Positions 9,290 through 17,890 of a stretch of DNA of 64,000 nt are shown piece after piece (position 1 is the first letter of the stretch; each line of letters opens with the position of its first letter). The translations under genes were made by a program, and so were the position numbers. The DNA is from Jeotgalibacillus campisalis (GTDB lineage: Bacteria; Bacillota; Bacilli; Bacillales; Jeotgalibacillaceae): assembly GCF_000829515.1 (NCBI RefSeq), contig NZ_JXRR01000014.1, positions 713,860 to 777,859 of the forward strand, in the 5' to 3' direction. Under the pieces are notes generated by a model. It was not told the DNA's origin, made no database searches, and saw only the letters and a list, made by a program, of their open reading frames with translations.

Positions 9290-10651
9290 TTAAGAAATAT
9301 TGTTATCTTTTCTCTTAACAGGAAGACTAACCGTAAATGTAGTGCCTTCCCCTTTCTCACTGCTGACTGTGAGAGCTCCACCGTGCGCTTCAACTATTGA
9401 TTTTGCGATTGATAGCCCGAGACCGCTACCTCCATCATTTCTCGCATAATCCGCACGGTAGAACGGAGTGAAAATCTTCTCTAGCATTTCTTCGTGCATT
9501 CCAAGTCCATTATCTGAAATATCCATATACCATTGGTTTTTTATGAGTCTTGTACTTACTACTACGTGATTTTCACCATATCTGAATGCATTATCCACAA
9601 GATTGGTCATTACTTGCTGCATTCTGACTGGATCTATGAAAAGCGTAACAGATGGGGCCATGTCGCCTATGGTTAGTATCTTGTTATCATGATCAGCAGG
9701 ACTGATTGCTTCTATCATGTCTTCAGTGAAAGAGCTGCTGGATATCCGCTGCTGGTCGATCGGCAGCTTTTTTAGTTCAAGTTTCGTTAGGTCAAACAGA
9801 TCCTCAATAAGACGGTCCACCTGTAATGTTTTCTTATGAATAATATTCAAGTATTGGTGCTGTCTTTCCTCTGACTTTACAACACCGTCGCGCAGGCCTT
9901 CCACGTAGCCTTGAATTGAGGATAACGGTGTTCTGAGATCATGCGAGATACCTGCAATAAGCTCCTGCCTGCTGCGTTCATAAGCCTGCTTTTTTGCGAA
10001 AGAGTCTTTAATTTCCTGTCTCATGAGATTAAAAGAGCTGATAAAACGTCCAACCTCGTCCTTTTTACCGTTTGGCACAGGGTAGTCGAGGTTCCCTTTT
10101 CTCGCTTCTTCGCTTGCTTCATAGACTGCTTTTAGTGGAGTAATCACTGACCTGGACAATAGCCATACCCATATGCCAATTGTTAAAAGCAGCGCCAGAA
10201 CTCCACTGCCAATACTGATTAGAATATACTTAATGATTCTAGATTCAAGTTCACTTGACTTTAAGGATAATTCAGCCTGTACCTGTTCGCCAGCGGATGT
10301 TTCTCCTTCAATCGAGATCGTGGCATAATTAAATCTTAGTCCATTAGGTGAGGTGTTTAGTTCTTCTTCCCCATAGATCGGCTCTCCCTGATAAAAGACT
10401 TGCAAGGCTGCTTGGTATGATGCTGAAATATCATCCATCCGTTGATCAAACCCATCACTGGTCACAGGTGGCAGCTCCTGAAACAGTAATTGTATTTCCT
10501 CAGTTGTTTGTTTATGTGAATCGTCTATTTCACTACTAATCCGTTCAATATTTTGAGATAATAAAGCAAGTGAAACAGCAGTGACAGCCAGTGGGATGAC
10601 GATGACAGAGATTAATGCAATTATCATTTTTACTTTCAGTGTCGCCATCAT
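9290..10651 (-). CDS. Sensor histidine kinase (HAMP, HisKA, HATPase)
   Basis: 453 residues (start at ATG 10651, or the adjacent ATG three bases on). Two membrane helices (about residues 9-32 and 141-165) flank an extracytoplasmic sensor domain of roughly 105 residues. A HAMP linker (about 165-220) leads to the phospho-acceptor box GISHDLRTP with His237, then the ATPase N, G1 and G2 boxes (VDNAFRYG, DNGLGM, GSGLGLSIAK). It overlaps the response regulator by four bases and lies last in an ABC ATPase-permease-regulator-kinase operon. The ligand is unknown; such sets often answer cell-envelope antibiotics, but that is inference. Confidence 0.95.
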   Translation of the reverse strand: MMATLKVKMIIALISVIVIPLAVTAVSLALLSQNIERISSEIDDSHKQTTEEIQLLFQELPPVTSDGFDQRMDDISASYQAALQVFYQGEPIYGEEELNTSPNGLRFNYATISIEGETSAGEQVQAELSLKSSELESRIIKYILISIGSGVLALLLTIGIWVWLLSRSVITPLKAVYEASEEARKGNLDYPVPNGKKDEVGRFISSFNLMRQEIKDSFAKKQAYERSRQELIAGISHDLRTPLSSIQGYVEGLRDGVVKSEERQHQYLNIIHKKTLQVDRLIEDLFDLTKLELKKLPIDQQRISSSSFTEDMIEAISPADHDNKILTIGDMAPSVTLFIDPVRMQQVMTNLVDNAFRYGENHVVVSTRLIKNQWYMDISDNGLGMHEEMLEKIFTPFYRADYARNDGGSGLGLSIAKSIVEAHGGALTVSSEKGEGTTFTVSLPVKRKDNNIS

Positions 10652-11343
10652 TTCCAGTCTCCATTAAATTTATAGCCAACACCCCAAACAGTTTGAATCC
10701 ATTCAGGCTTAGAAGGATCGGTCTCAATTTTTTCACGCAGCTTCCGGATATAAACGTTCAATGAATTGAAATCGCCAAGATGATCGTATCCCCACACTTC
10801 ATTGAACAATTGTTCTTTTGAATAAACCTGGCCTGGGCGCCGGGCGAGTACATAAAGAATCTGAAATTCCTTCGCAGATAAAAGCAGATCACGTTCTGAA
10901 AGCCGAGCGTTTATCTTTTTTTCATCAAGACTCAGTTTCCCATACCTAAGCACTCCCTGTTCCTGTTGTGCTGAGAAATAACGGGTGCGTCTGAGATGAG
11001 CTTTTACTCTCGCAGTAAGTTCACCGGGACTGAATGGTTTTGTAATATAATCATCTGCCCCGATGCCAAGACCGATAATTTTATCGGTTTCACTGCGCTT
11101 AGCTGTCATCATTAGCACGGGAACAGTCGATGCGCTCCGGATACTTCGGCACACTTCCATCCCATCAATTTCAGGAAGCATCAAATCCAAAATTACCAGG
11201 GATGGCGCTACCCGGTGAAATTGTTCAAGTCCCTCTTTCCCATCAGAAGCGATGACCACATTAAACCCTTCTGTTTCTAAATAGTCTCTTACCAGTTCTG
11301 CAATTTCCGCTTCATCTTCAATCATCAGTATCGTTTCGCTCAT
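10648..11343 (-). CDS. Response regulator, OmpR/PhoB family
   Basis: 231 residues. The receiver domain has the acidic pair ED at 9-10, phospho-acceptor Asp53 in VILDLMLPEIDG, MTAKR and KPFSPGEL. The C-terminal winged-helix domain ends in NVYIRKLREKIE and VWGVGYKFNGDWK, typical of PhoB-type activators. It is cognate to the kinase that overlaps its 3' end. Direct repeats spaced by 11 and 22 bases in front of the ABC operon (13071-13111) are a candidate binding site. Confidence 0.95.
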   Translation of the reverse strand: MSETILMIEDEAEIAELVRDYLETEGFNVVIASDGKEGLEQFHRVAPSLVILDLMLPEIDGMEVCRSIRSASTVPVLMMTAKRSETDKIIGLGIGADDYITKPFSPGELTARVKAHLRRTRYFSAQQEQGVLRYGKLSLDEKKINARLSERDLLLSAKEFQILYVLARRPGQVYSKEQLFNEVWGYDHLGDFNSLNVYIRKLREKIETDPSKPEWIQTVWGVGYKFNGDWK

Positions 11344-11373
11344 TGATTACACACCCTTAATAAATTGTTTCTA

Positions 11374-12129
11374 TTATACGGCAACATCACGCCGCTGAAA
11401 CACCTGCCAGGAAACAACCGCAAAAATGATTAGATAAACTGCAAGCACAGTCAGTGAGAATCCAAGGGTCGTTTCCTCAAACAACACCGTACCTTCTTTA
11501 AACTGCGTTAGGTTCGTATTAGCAAATATAATATATTTTGCCCATTCATAACGTCCTGCAAGCATTGTCATTTGAGGTCCGGTGAACATCAGAAAGATAG
11601 ACAGTCCAATTGCCAGAGAACTGCTTCTGAACACTGTCGAGATCATAAAAGCCATGGCAGCATAGGTCATCAGTTCACCTGAGTAAAGAAGATAGGTCTC
11701 AGCAAGGTCATAAAGCCTATTCACGTCATTAATATAAATCGATTCAAATCCAAAGAAAATTCCGCCTATCAGTATAGAGGCAGCTGCCAATATTAAAAGC
11801 AGCATTACACCGTAAAGAAAGACGACTAAAAACTTCGCAATTAGAATTCTCCCTCTTCTGACAGGTCTAATCAGGAGAAGTTTAATCGTTCCATTTGAAA
11901 ATTCAGAGGCAACTGAACTTCCCGCAGCAATAATTGAAAAGAGAATTGTCACCGCATAAAGCGTTGAAGCATTTCTGGTGAATCCCCAGAATGTTGTATC
12001 CTCTGCAAAATAAGCAGTACCCCCTGCTAAAGCTGCTACAAGCGCAATCAGGATGATGCCCATCATCAAAGAAGAAGGTTTTTTAATTAATTTTATCCAT
12101 TCATTTTGAAGCATTCTGAGTGTATACAT
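11374..12129 (-). CDS. ABC-2 type transporter permease
   Basis: 251 residues with six predicted membrane helices (first about 20-41, then around 55-73, 99-126, 148-172, 175-198 and 222-243). The pattern, with a cytoplasmic N-terminus MLQNEWIKLIKKPSS and the loop SEFSNGTIKLLLIRPVRR, is that of ABC-2 permeases partnering BcrA-type ATPases. Its start overlaps the ATPase gene by 29 bases. Substrate unknown; export of, or defence against, a peptide antibiotic is one possibility. Confidence 0.92.
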   Translation of the reverse strand: MYTLRMLQNEWIKLIKKPSSLMMGIILIALVAALAGGTAYFAEDTTFWGFTRNASTLYAVTILFSIIAAGSSVASEFSNGTIKLLLIRPVRRGRILIAKFLVVFLYGVMLLLILAAASILIGGIFFGFESIYINDVNRLYDLAETYLLYSGELMTYAAMAFMISTVFRSSSLAIGLSIFLMFTGPQMTMLAGRYEWAKYIIFANTNLTQFKEGTVLFEETTLGFSLTVLAVYLIIFAVVSWQVFQRRDVAV

Positions 12130-13030
12130 GCTGATCCTCCTCTGTCATCTGAAGAAATGAATCTTCTAGTGTTTTTCTTAATGGTGTGAATTCATAAACT
12201 TTAACCTGATGTCTTGATAATTGATGGATCAGTTCAGGCAATTCCTCTTTTTCCGCACGCACAATAATTCCTTCGTCTGTTTTCCCGCAACTGTAATTAT
12301 TAAGTAGCTCTTGTACTTTTTCTATCGGAGAAGCATCAATGAACACCTCTTGTGTTCTGGAATGGATAAGTGTTTCCGTCTTCTCAACCCTAATGAGGTT
12401 CCCGTTCTGAATAATACCGATTTTATCGCACATCAGCTGCATTTCAGAGAGTAAATGACTTGAAACAAATACAGCCATCTGCTCCTCCTTTGCGATACGT
12501 CTGATATATTGTCTGATTTCCCTGATGCCGGCCGGATCCAACCCATTTGTCGGTTCATCCAAAATGAGAAGGGAAGGCTTATGCAGAAGCGCCTGCGCAA
12601 TACCGAGACGCTGTCTCATACCAAGTGAATAATTTTTAACCTTTTCATGAATTCTTTTTTCAAGACCCACAAGCTTTATAACTTCATTAACTCTGTCTTC
12701 CGGCAACTTTTCGGGAAAAAGCCGCTCATACTGCCGAAGATTCTCGTAACCGGTTAAATGCTTATACATTTCCGGGTTTTCGATGATTCCTCCAACATGA
12801 CGCACCGCTTTCTCAAAGTCAGTTGTAATGCAATGTCCATTAATCAGAATTTGTCCTTCTGACACCTTCGTCAGCCCAACCATCATTCTGATCATTGTCG
12901 TTTTACCCGCGCCATTCGGTCCAAGAAAACCGAAAACCTCTCCTGGAAAAAGCTTTGTGCTAATTCCATGAATAACTTCTTTTTTACCTATTCTTTTTTT
13001 CACGTTTATAATCTCTACTACTGTTTTCAT
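12101..13030 (-). CDS. ABC transporter ATP-binding protein, BcrA-like
   Basis: 309 residues. Walker A GPNGAGKTT (37-45), ABC signature YSLGMRQRLG, Walker B LLILDEPTNGLDP and the switch histidine in SSHLLSEMQ are all intact. A C-terminal extension of about 80 residues follows, as in drug-export ATPases of the BcrA/EcsA type. It is the first gene of the four-gene operon, with AAGAAGGGGG before the ATG. The operon has no counterpart between cmk and ypfA in B. subtilis. Confidence 0.95.
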   Translation of the reverse strand: MKTVVEIINVKKRIGKKEVIHGISTKLFPGEVFGFLGPNGAGKTTMIRMMVGLTKVSEGQILINGHCITTDFEKAVRHVGGIIENPEMYKHLTGYENLRQYERLFPEKLPEDRVNEVIKLVGLEKRIHEKVKNYSLGMRQRLGIAQALLHKPSLLILDEPTNGLDPAGIREIRQYIRRIAKEEQMAVFVSSHLLSEMQLMCDKIGIIQNGNLIRVEKTETLIHSRTQEVFIDASPIEKVQELLNNYSCGKTDEGIIVRAEKEELPELIHQLSRHQVKVYEFTPLRKTLEDSFLQMTEEDQHVYTQNASK

Positions 13031-13070
13031 TAGGTTCGTCCCCCTTCTTTCTGTATTGTGACAAACGGAA

Positions 13071-13111
13071 CTTAAAATGAATGGATGAAATTCTTAAAAA
13101 TATCTTAAAAA
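13071..13111 (-). promoter_or_regulatory. Candidate response-regulator operator
   Basis: CTTAAAA recurs at 13071, 13093 and 13104 on the plus strand, spacings of 22 and 11 bases, one or two DNA turns. Direct repeats at 11-base steps are the usual target form of OmpR-family regulators. The set lies 41 bases before the ABC ATPase start. No clear -35/-10 pair is visible between it and the gene. Confidence 0.45.
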
Positions 13112-13198
13112 CAGGTCCAGACAATTGCTAAACCTGTTCTATCATTGTTGATACATAGCTAGACTAAAATTGTAAAATTACTGCGAGTTAAGGGTTTC

Positions 13199-13290
13199 GA
13201 ATTTGTCAGCATGCTCACCTTGCGGGGTCTCATGCAACCGTCAAATTCAGCAGGAGTAGCCACCTTCCGCTCCGTTCACCTCTTACTATT
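13199..13290. repeat. Degenerate copy (centre and right part) of the dispersed palindromic repeat
   Basis: GAATTTG(13199)...GCATG pairs with CATGC...CAAATTC(13248). It is followed by GCAGGAGT, CCACCTTCCGCTCCGTTCACC-type sequence shared with 32751-32785. The stem bases differ from the full copy but still pair. Confidence 0.7.
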
Positions 13291-13334
13291 GTCTAAATAC
13301 TACCTCGTTTTTAAACTTTTTAGAGTTTGATATG

Positions 13335-13394
13335 CTCCCCTTTAGGTAGACAGATTAAATAAAAAAATCTGTTTACCTAAAGGGGAGTTTTTTT
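13335..13394 (+). promoter_or_regulatory. Hairpin with U-tract hiding the orfA ribosome binding site
   Basis: A 22-base arm at 13335-13356 pairs, with one mismatch, with 13366-13387, followed by seven T residues and then the orfA ATG at 13395. The downstream arm contains AAAGGGGAG, the only ribosome binding site for orfA. The same structure reads as an intrinsic terminator for transcripts entering from outside. Confidence 0.7.
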
Positions 13395-13901
13395 ATGTCT
13401 AATAATCGGTATTCTAATGAGTTTAAAACTGACATTTTGTTAGCCTATAAAAATAGAGAGTGTACTGTGAAAGAATTTTGTTTACAATTCAACATTACTG
13501 AGCCTTCACTAAGAACATGGGTGAAACTATGAAAGATATGGTTCAGAAGGGTTGCGACGATCGGCCACTTGGAAGGGCTCTATGACGAAAGCGAGAAAAA
13601 CGACTTGGGATGAACGTATACAAGTTGTGCTTGATTGCTTGAAGAACAGAAAAATTATCAGAAAGCAGCTACCTCTCATCAGGTTTCTTATCAACAAGTC
13701 TATCAATGGGTGAAGAAATATGAGAACGGCGGAGAGAAAGCGTTGAAGGATCGACGTGGATATAAGAAAGAAGAAGAGGAACTCACACCAGAAGAGAAAG
13801 TAAACCTTCAAATGAAGAAGTTAGAAAGAGAAAATGATCGGTTACGTGCAAAGAATTTATTTTTAAAAAAGTTAGAGGAAATCGAAAGGAGGCGAGAATA
13901 A
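13395..13901 (+). pseudogene. IS150-type orfA (helix-turn-helix transposase subunit), frameshifted
   Basis: Reads MSNNRYSNEFKTDILLAYKN and a first helix-turn-helix up to LRTWVKL, then shifts frame near 13527 (YERYGSEGLRRSATW continues in the next frame) and again near 13640 before a second helix-turn-helix (VSYQQVYQWVKKYENGG) and a leucine-zipper-like segment (LQMKKLERENDRLRAKNLFL). Two helix-turn-helix units plus a zipper is the IS150 OrfA layout. A TGA after VKL means no full product can be made. Confidence 0.85.
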
Positions 13902-14768
13902 ACCAAATCCGATTTGAAGATAAGTATATCGCGATTCAAGAGCTAAATCAGGAGGAAGAGCTAAGTATTTACTTACTCTGTGACATTGCCGGTATTGCAC
14001 GATCTGCCTACTATAAGTGGATGAACCGCACGCCTTCACCCAGAGAAAAACAGAACAAAGAAATCATTAAAGAGATGAAAGTACTCCATAAAAAAGTGGA
14101 TGAATCGTTCCGTTATCGTCAGATGACCCTTCACATGAATAGAAAGTTTGAAGAGAAGTTGAATCATAAGAGAATCTATCGGTTGATGAAAGTGGCTGGC
14201 TCGAGCTCTGTCATTCGTGTTAAAAAGAAGCAATATAAACCCTCTTCCGTTCAACGTATAGCCGAAAACATATTAATTTGTGAATTCAGAGCCGAAAAAC
14301 CGAATGAAAAATGGGTAACGGACGTGACAGAATTTAAGTATGGTTCATCAAAAAAGGCCTATTTAAGTGAGATTCGTGACCTTTATGATGGATCCATCAT
14401 CAGCTACTATGTCCTGGGGCACTCAAACAACTACTCTCTCGTGTCCAAGACAGTCGATCAGGCCATCTTACAACTGAATGGAGAACAGCCTCTCATCCAT
14501 AGTGTCGTGGGTTTTCCAATACACCTCTAAAGAATTCGAACATATGGTCGATGCGGCAGGTATGACACAGAGTATGTCACGGGTTGGACGGTGTATTTAT
14601 AATGCGCCAATAGAGTCTTTTTTTTGGCAAGCTAAAATGTGAGAAATATTATTTACATACATATCAGACATACGAGGAACTTACTACATCTATTTTTATA
14701 ATCATGAAAGATATCAAAAACGACTAAACGGCCTTAGCCCTATGGAATATAGAGCTAAAGCCGCTTAA
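13872..14768 (+). pseudogene. IS150-type orfB (DDE integrase), frameshifted
   Basis: Continues from the A6G slippery heptamer at 13865-13871 in the -1 frame. Visible are the HTH_21-like region, the first catalytic Asp in WVTDVTEF, a damaged second-Asp block near 14500 (HSDRGFQYTSKEF only after frame changes), the Glu block PIESFF near 14615, and the family ending YNHERYQKRLNGLSPMEYR. At least three indels, mostly in homopolymers, break it. Confidence 0.85.
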
Positions 14769-14913
14769 ATCATTTTTATTATTCCCACTGTCTACTTGAC
14801 AGGGGGCAGTTCATTTTTCCCGACCTCTTCTATTCTTTAACGTATCAGTTTGCATTTTCAATACCCCGACACGTTTAGACCCAGGTTAATTGGGCTGAAA
14901 TGAACAAGCCTCT

Positions 14914-15561
14914 TTACAATACACGTTCTTTTTGTTTCATTGAAAGTTGCCGTTCAAAAGAATACCGCATTATTTGCTGCTGCTGAATATCTGTCGGCTC
15001 AATAAAATGAACAGAAGCAATTTGAGCACCGTTCCTGTTTTTCGTTCTGACAAATTTACCCTTGAGTTTTACATATTGATTTTCTCCGCTTTTCATTGGA
15101 AGCACAATAAATAGGTCCATCTCTTCTCCATTTTGAAATTCTGCAGACTTGTTGAGGATAAATGAAACACCCCCCGCGCTCAGGTCATCACTAACAAAAT
15201 GAAAGGTTTGTCCATCCTTTTTTACTGCTACATCTAAAGCTGCTTCCACGCGGACATATTTCCTTCGCTGAATTTTAAATATGTTTTCTGCTTCAGGGAA
15301 AGAAAGAGCAACCATGGGGATTACACCTTTTTCTCTTCCCTTCACTTCTGTCTGAAAGGAGTATGATTCGCGGTCACTTTGAGTAAATGCGACGTTAAGT
15401 CGAGTACCGTTAACGAGAAAAGTTGTTTTATCGTTTGCAATATTTATTGGATAATCAATATAAATAAGCTTGTCAGACATTTCTACAATCCTGCTCTTAA
15501 ATTTTTCATTTGCTTGATTGTTTACAGGTTCCAGTGTCAGTGTCATTCCAATATTCAGCAT
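14914..15561 (-). CDS. ypfA: YpfA, PilZ-domain c-di-GMP-binding flagellar brake
   Basis: 215 residues: an N-terminal YcgR-like domain (about 1-95) and a C-terminal PilZ domain. The c-di-GMP ligands are present as RRKYVR (RxxxR) and DLSAGGVSF (DxSxGG). In B. subtilis YpfA/DgrA binds c-di-GMP and slows the flagellar motor through MotA. Position before ypeB matches B. subtilis, which marks the end of the accessory block. Confidence 0.93.
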   Translation of the reverse strand: MLNIGMTLTLEPVNNQANEKFKSRIVEMSDKLIYIDYPINIANDKTTFLVNGTRLNVAFTQSDRESYSFQTEVKGREKGVIPMVALSFPEAENIFKIQRRKYVRVEAALDVAVKKDGQTFHFVSDDLSAGGVSFILNKSAEFQNGEEMDLFIVLPMKSGENQYVKLKGKFVRTKNRNGAQIASVHFIEPTDIQQQQIMRYSFERQLSMKQKERVL

Positions 15562-15655
15562 ATATCAGCACTTCCATTCGTGTTCTTACAATTTTGACTC
15601 TATTATGCCACGTTTTGAAAGCATTTCCAATATTTTTTTCTGTTGGTTATAGAAC

Positions 15656-16981
15656 TTAAAGTTTTTCGACTTTTTCTTCCTGTCCAGTTTCTCCATTAAT
15701 GAAAATCCGATATGTGTCTTCTCCAAGTGTACCTATGAACTCACGGCATAGGACCTCGTCACCCATCTCATCTCTGATTATGGCAAGTCTCGACTCCTCT
15801 ACAGAGAATTTAGAATGAAGCAGTTCTATGGCTTCTTCTTCTGACAGACTAGGCTCGCCTACATCCCGATCTTCACCATTTTGAAGATAATCCATGCCTA
15901 AAAATCCGATCACTTCTCCATCATCTAACGCCACTTTTATGTGAATAGAATCAGAATTCACATATACATTTTGCGGCTCAATTAAACGGATGAACGTAAG
16001 CATGGCTATCCCATTGTCCTGCCGGCTGTTTTCAAGAACGACATCATCAAACCCTTGTTTTTCTAGAAATTCAGCTGCTTTTTCTCCTGCATCATATAAA
16101 CTTACGGTTTCTTCTCCTACCTTACGATTATTCAGAAAGTATAACGGATACCCGCCTTTTACGGTCACATCCATATTCGATTGATTCCCGTCTTCTGATT
16201 CCCATGATAGCGAATAAAACGGGTAATTTGCTCCATCTAAACTTTTTGATACTTGCATTTTCTGATCTTTATTTACCCCAGTAAAATCTTTAACTTTTTT
16301 TACAGCTTCTTGTTCTGTGAGTTCCTTACCATCAATATGAGATAATTGTTTTCTTCTAATTTCAGCAGTTTCCTGCTCTGTCATCACAAATGTTTCAATG
16401 GCATATCCTTTAACTGACTTGTCCACTTTTCTGAATCCATCAATAACTGAATTATTTTTTATGTGATCTCCTGTAGCCAGAAGACTTTCTAATTCCAGCC
16501 ATTCTAAATTATCAGCCAGCACTTTTTCCTGAATTCCTCTCAATTCATTTTGCAGCTGTTCAGACTGTGAGTATAATGTTTCAAGTTTTTCATACTCATC
16601 ATCAGTCATGGGAGAGGAGTTTAAATCCCTCACAGCCGTCTGATAACTAAAGTTTCCGATATTGGTAAGAAAACCTTCCATTTCATTAAACGGCAGCAGT
16701 CCTAAAGGAAGATGACCGATATCTGAATGAATTAAAGACGTAAGCCTCCAAACTTCTGTAAGAGCAGGTGTAAGGTTCTTTCCTGCATTCATCGCAAGTG
16801 CAGATCCTATTTGATCATGAAGCAGGTCCATTTGATAATTTATTTCATGAAAAGCTCTTTGATATTCATTTTCCATATGGCTTTTCAGAACTTCTTTTTC
16901 CTGCTTTTGATACGCTCCCCATGTGACAGCAGAGAAGATACCGATGAAAAGCAGTGAAAAGAGTATTGTTTTTTTCATCAT
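15656..16981 (-). CDS. ypeB: Germination protein YpeB
   Basis: 441 residues with an N-terminal uncleaved signal/anchor (about 4-23) and C-terminal PepSY-type repeats (EAVKKVKDFTGV, EAGEKAAEFLEKQGFDD, EEEAIELLHSKF). YpeB stabilises and localises SleB in the dormant spore and inhibits it until germination. It is 18 bases after sleB, so the two form the usual sleB-ypeB operon. B. subtilis YpeB is 450 residues. Confidence 0.96.
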   Translation of the reverse strand: MMKKTILFSLLFIGIFSAVTWGAYQKQEKEVLKSHMENEYQRAFHEINYQMDLLHDQIGSALAMNAGKNLTPALTEVWRLTSLIHSDIGHLPLGLLPFNEMEGFLTNIGNFSYQTAVRDLNSSPMTDDEYEKLETLYSQSEQLQNELRGIQEKVLADNLEWLELESLLATGDHIKNNSVIDGFRKVDKSVKGYAIETFVMTEQETAEIRRKQLSHIDGKELTEQEAVKKVKDFTGVNKDQKMQVSKSLDGANYPFYSLSWESEDGNQSNMDVTVKGGYPLYFLNNRKVGEETVSLYDAGEKAAEFLEKQGFDDVVLENSRQDNGIAMLTFIRLIEPQNVYVNSDSIHIKVALDDGEVIGFLGMDYLQNGEDRDVGEPSLSEEEAIELLHSKFSVEESRLAIIRDEMGDEVLCREFIGTLGEDTYRIFINGETGQEEKVEKL

Positions 16982-16999
16982 TGTCGTTCACTCCCTCTG

Positions 17000-17779
17000 T
17001 TATAGGCAGAAAATATGTTCACCTATTTTTTTAATTTGTGGTCTTGACCAAATCCAGTTGCTTGTCGCCGTATCAGGATTAAAATAGTACAATGCATTTT
17101 CAGATGGATCCCATCCATTAATCGCATCAATTACAGCCTCTTTAGCTTGTTCATTCGGTTCAAGCCAGATTTGACCATCTGCTACAGCTGTAAAGGCTAA
17201 TGGTTCAAAAATAACCCCTGAGGCAGTATTAGGAAAAGCCTCATCTTCAATCCGGTTTAAAATAACGGCAGCTACGGCTACCTGACCAATGTATGGTTCT
17301 CCCCTTGCTTCCCCATAAACTGCATTTGCCATTAATTGAATGTCATTTTCAGAGTAACCGGATGGATATTTTGGCGCTTTTTTCGGAGCTGATTTTTCTT
17401 TTGTTACTTGCTGATCGAGTGGAACACCGCCATAGTATGTAAAGCGATTTCCTTTTTCGATATTTGAACGCACATAATTATCATCGTAGTCCGTGTTATT
17501 TACAAGTTTCGTTCGTGTGGTCTCTCCTGCAAGACCATCTATATCCAGACCATAATCCTGTTGGAAGTTTCGTAATGCCCAATAGGTCCCCCAGCCGAAA
17601 TCACCATCGATTTGTCCTTCATAGTAGCCTATATATTGAAGTCTTGATTGAAGTTCAATGACATCATCTCCAAATGCTCCGCGCTGAATCGTTTGTCCGC
17701 TAAACGCATCACTATATGTTGTCAGGTAAACTCCCTGAAGGACAACTAAACATACAAATATTATTCCCCACCGTTTCAT
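17000..17779 (-). CDS. sleB: Spore cortex-lytic enzyme SleB
   Basis: SleB is a lytic transglycosylase that cuts cortex peptidoglycan during germination. The 259-residue protein has a signal peptide (about 1-25), a peptidoglycan-binding domain (GAFGDDVIELQSRLQYIGYY to TRTKLVN, about 35-92) and a C-terminal Hydrolase_2 domain with the catalytic Glu in NAVYGEARGEP. First gene of sleB-ypeB; a sigma-G-like promoter is placed 38 bases ahead, consistent with forespore expression. Confidence 0.97.
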   Translation of the reverse strand: MKRWGIIFVCLVVLQGVYLTTYSDAFSGQTIQRGAFGDDVIELQSRLQYIGYYEGQIDGDFGWGTYWALRNFQQDYGLDIDGLAGETTRTKLVNNTDYDDNYVRSNIEKGNRFTYYGGVPLDQQVTKEKSAPKKAPKYPSGYSENDIQLMANAVYGEARGEPYIGQVAVAAVILNRIEDEAFPNTASGVIFEPLAFTAVADGQIWLEPNEQAKEAVIDAINGWDPSENALYYFNPDTATSNWIWSRPQIKKIGEHIFCL

Positions 17780-17816
17780 AAACTGCCTCCGTTCTAAAAG
17801 AGTAATTGATCAAAGG

Positions 17817-17846
17817 TAGTTTAAACGATTCGTTTGCATGCTATAC
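17817..17846 (-). promoter_or_regulatory. Candidate sigma-G promoter of sleB
   Basis: Minus strand: GTATA (17842-17846), an 18-base spacer, then TAAACTA (17817-17823), five of seven matches to the sigma-G -10 CATACTA. B. subtilis sleB is sigma-G dependent. Confidence 0.5.
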
Positions 17847-17850
17847 ATAA

Positions 17851-17889
17851 AACAAAAAAAGCCATCGCCTTTAGGTAAAAGGCGATGGC
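17851..17889 (-). terminator. Terminator of prsW
   Basis: Perfect arms GCCATCGCC (17861-17869) and GGCGATGGC (17881-17889), followed on the minus strand by seven T residues. It abuts the prsW stop. Confidence 0.85.
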
Positions 17890-17890
17890 T

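Larger units (their letters stand above)
13328..14813 (+). mobile_element. Decayed IS3-family (IS150 group) insertion sequence
   Basis: About 1486 bp bounded by imperfect terminal inverted repeats: the left end reads TGATATGCTCCCCTTTAGG then TAGACAG, and the right end, reverse-complemented, reads TGAACTGCCCCCTGTCAAG then TAGACAG. Inside are orfA and orfB remnants in IS3 order, linked by an A6G slippery site, but both are frameshifted. No clean target duplication could be confirmed. It lies between the ABC operon and ypfA. Confidence 0.88.

Noticed and set aside
14036..14254. Minus-strand frame inside the IS
   Set aside because: Antisense to the orfB remnant; IS3 elements carry no gene there.
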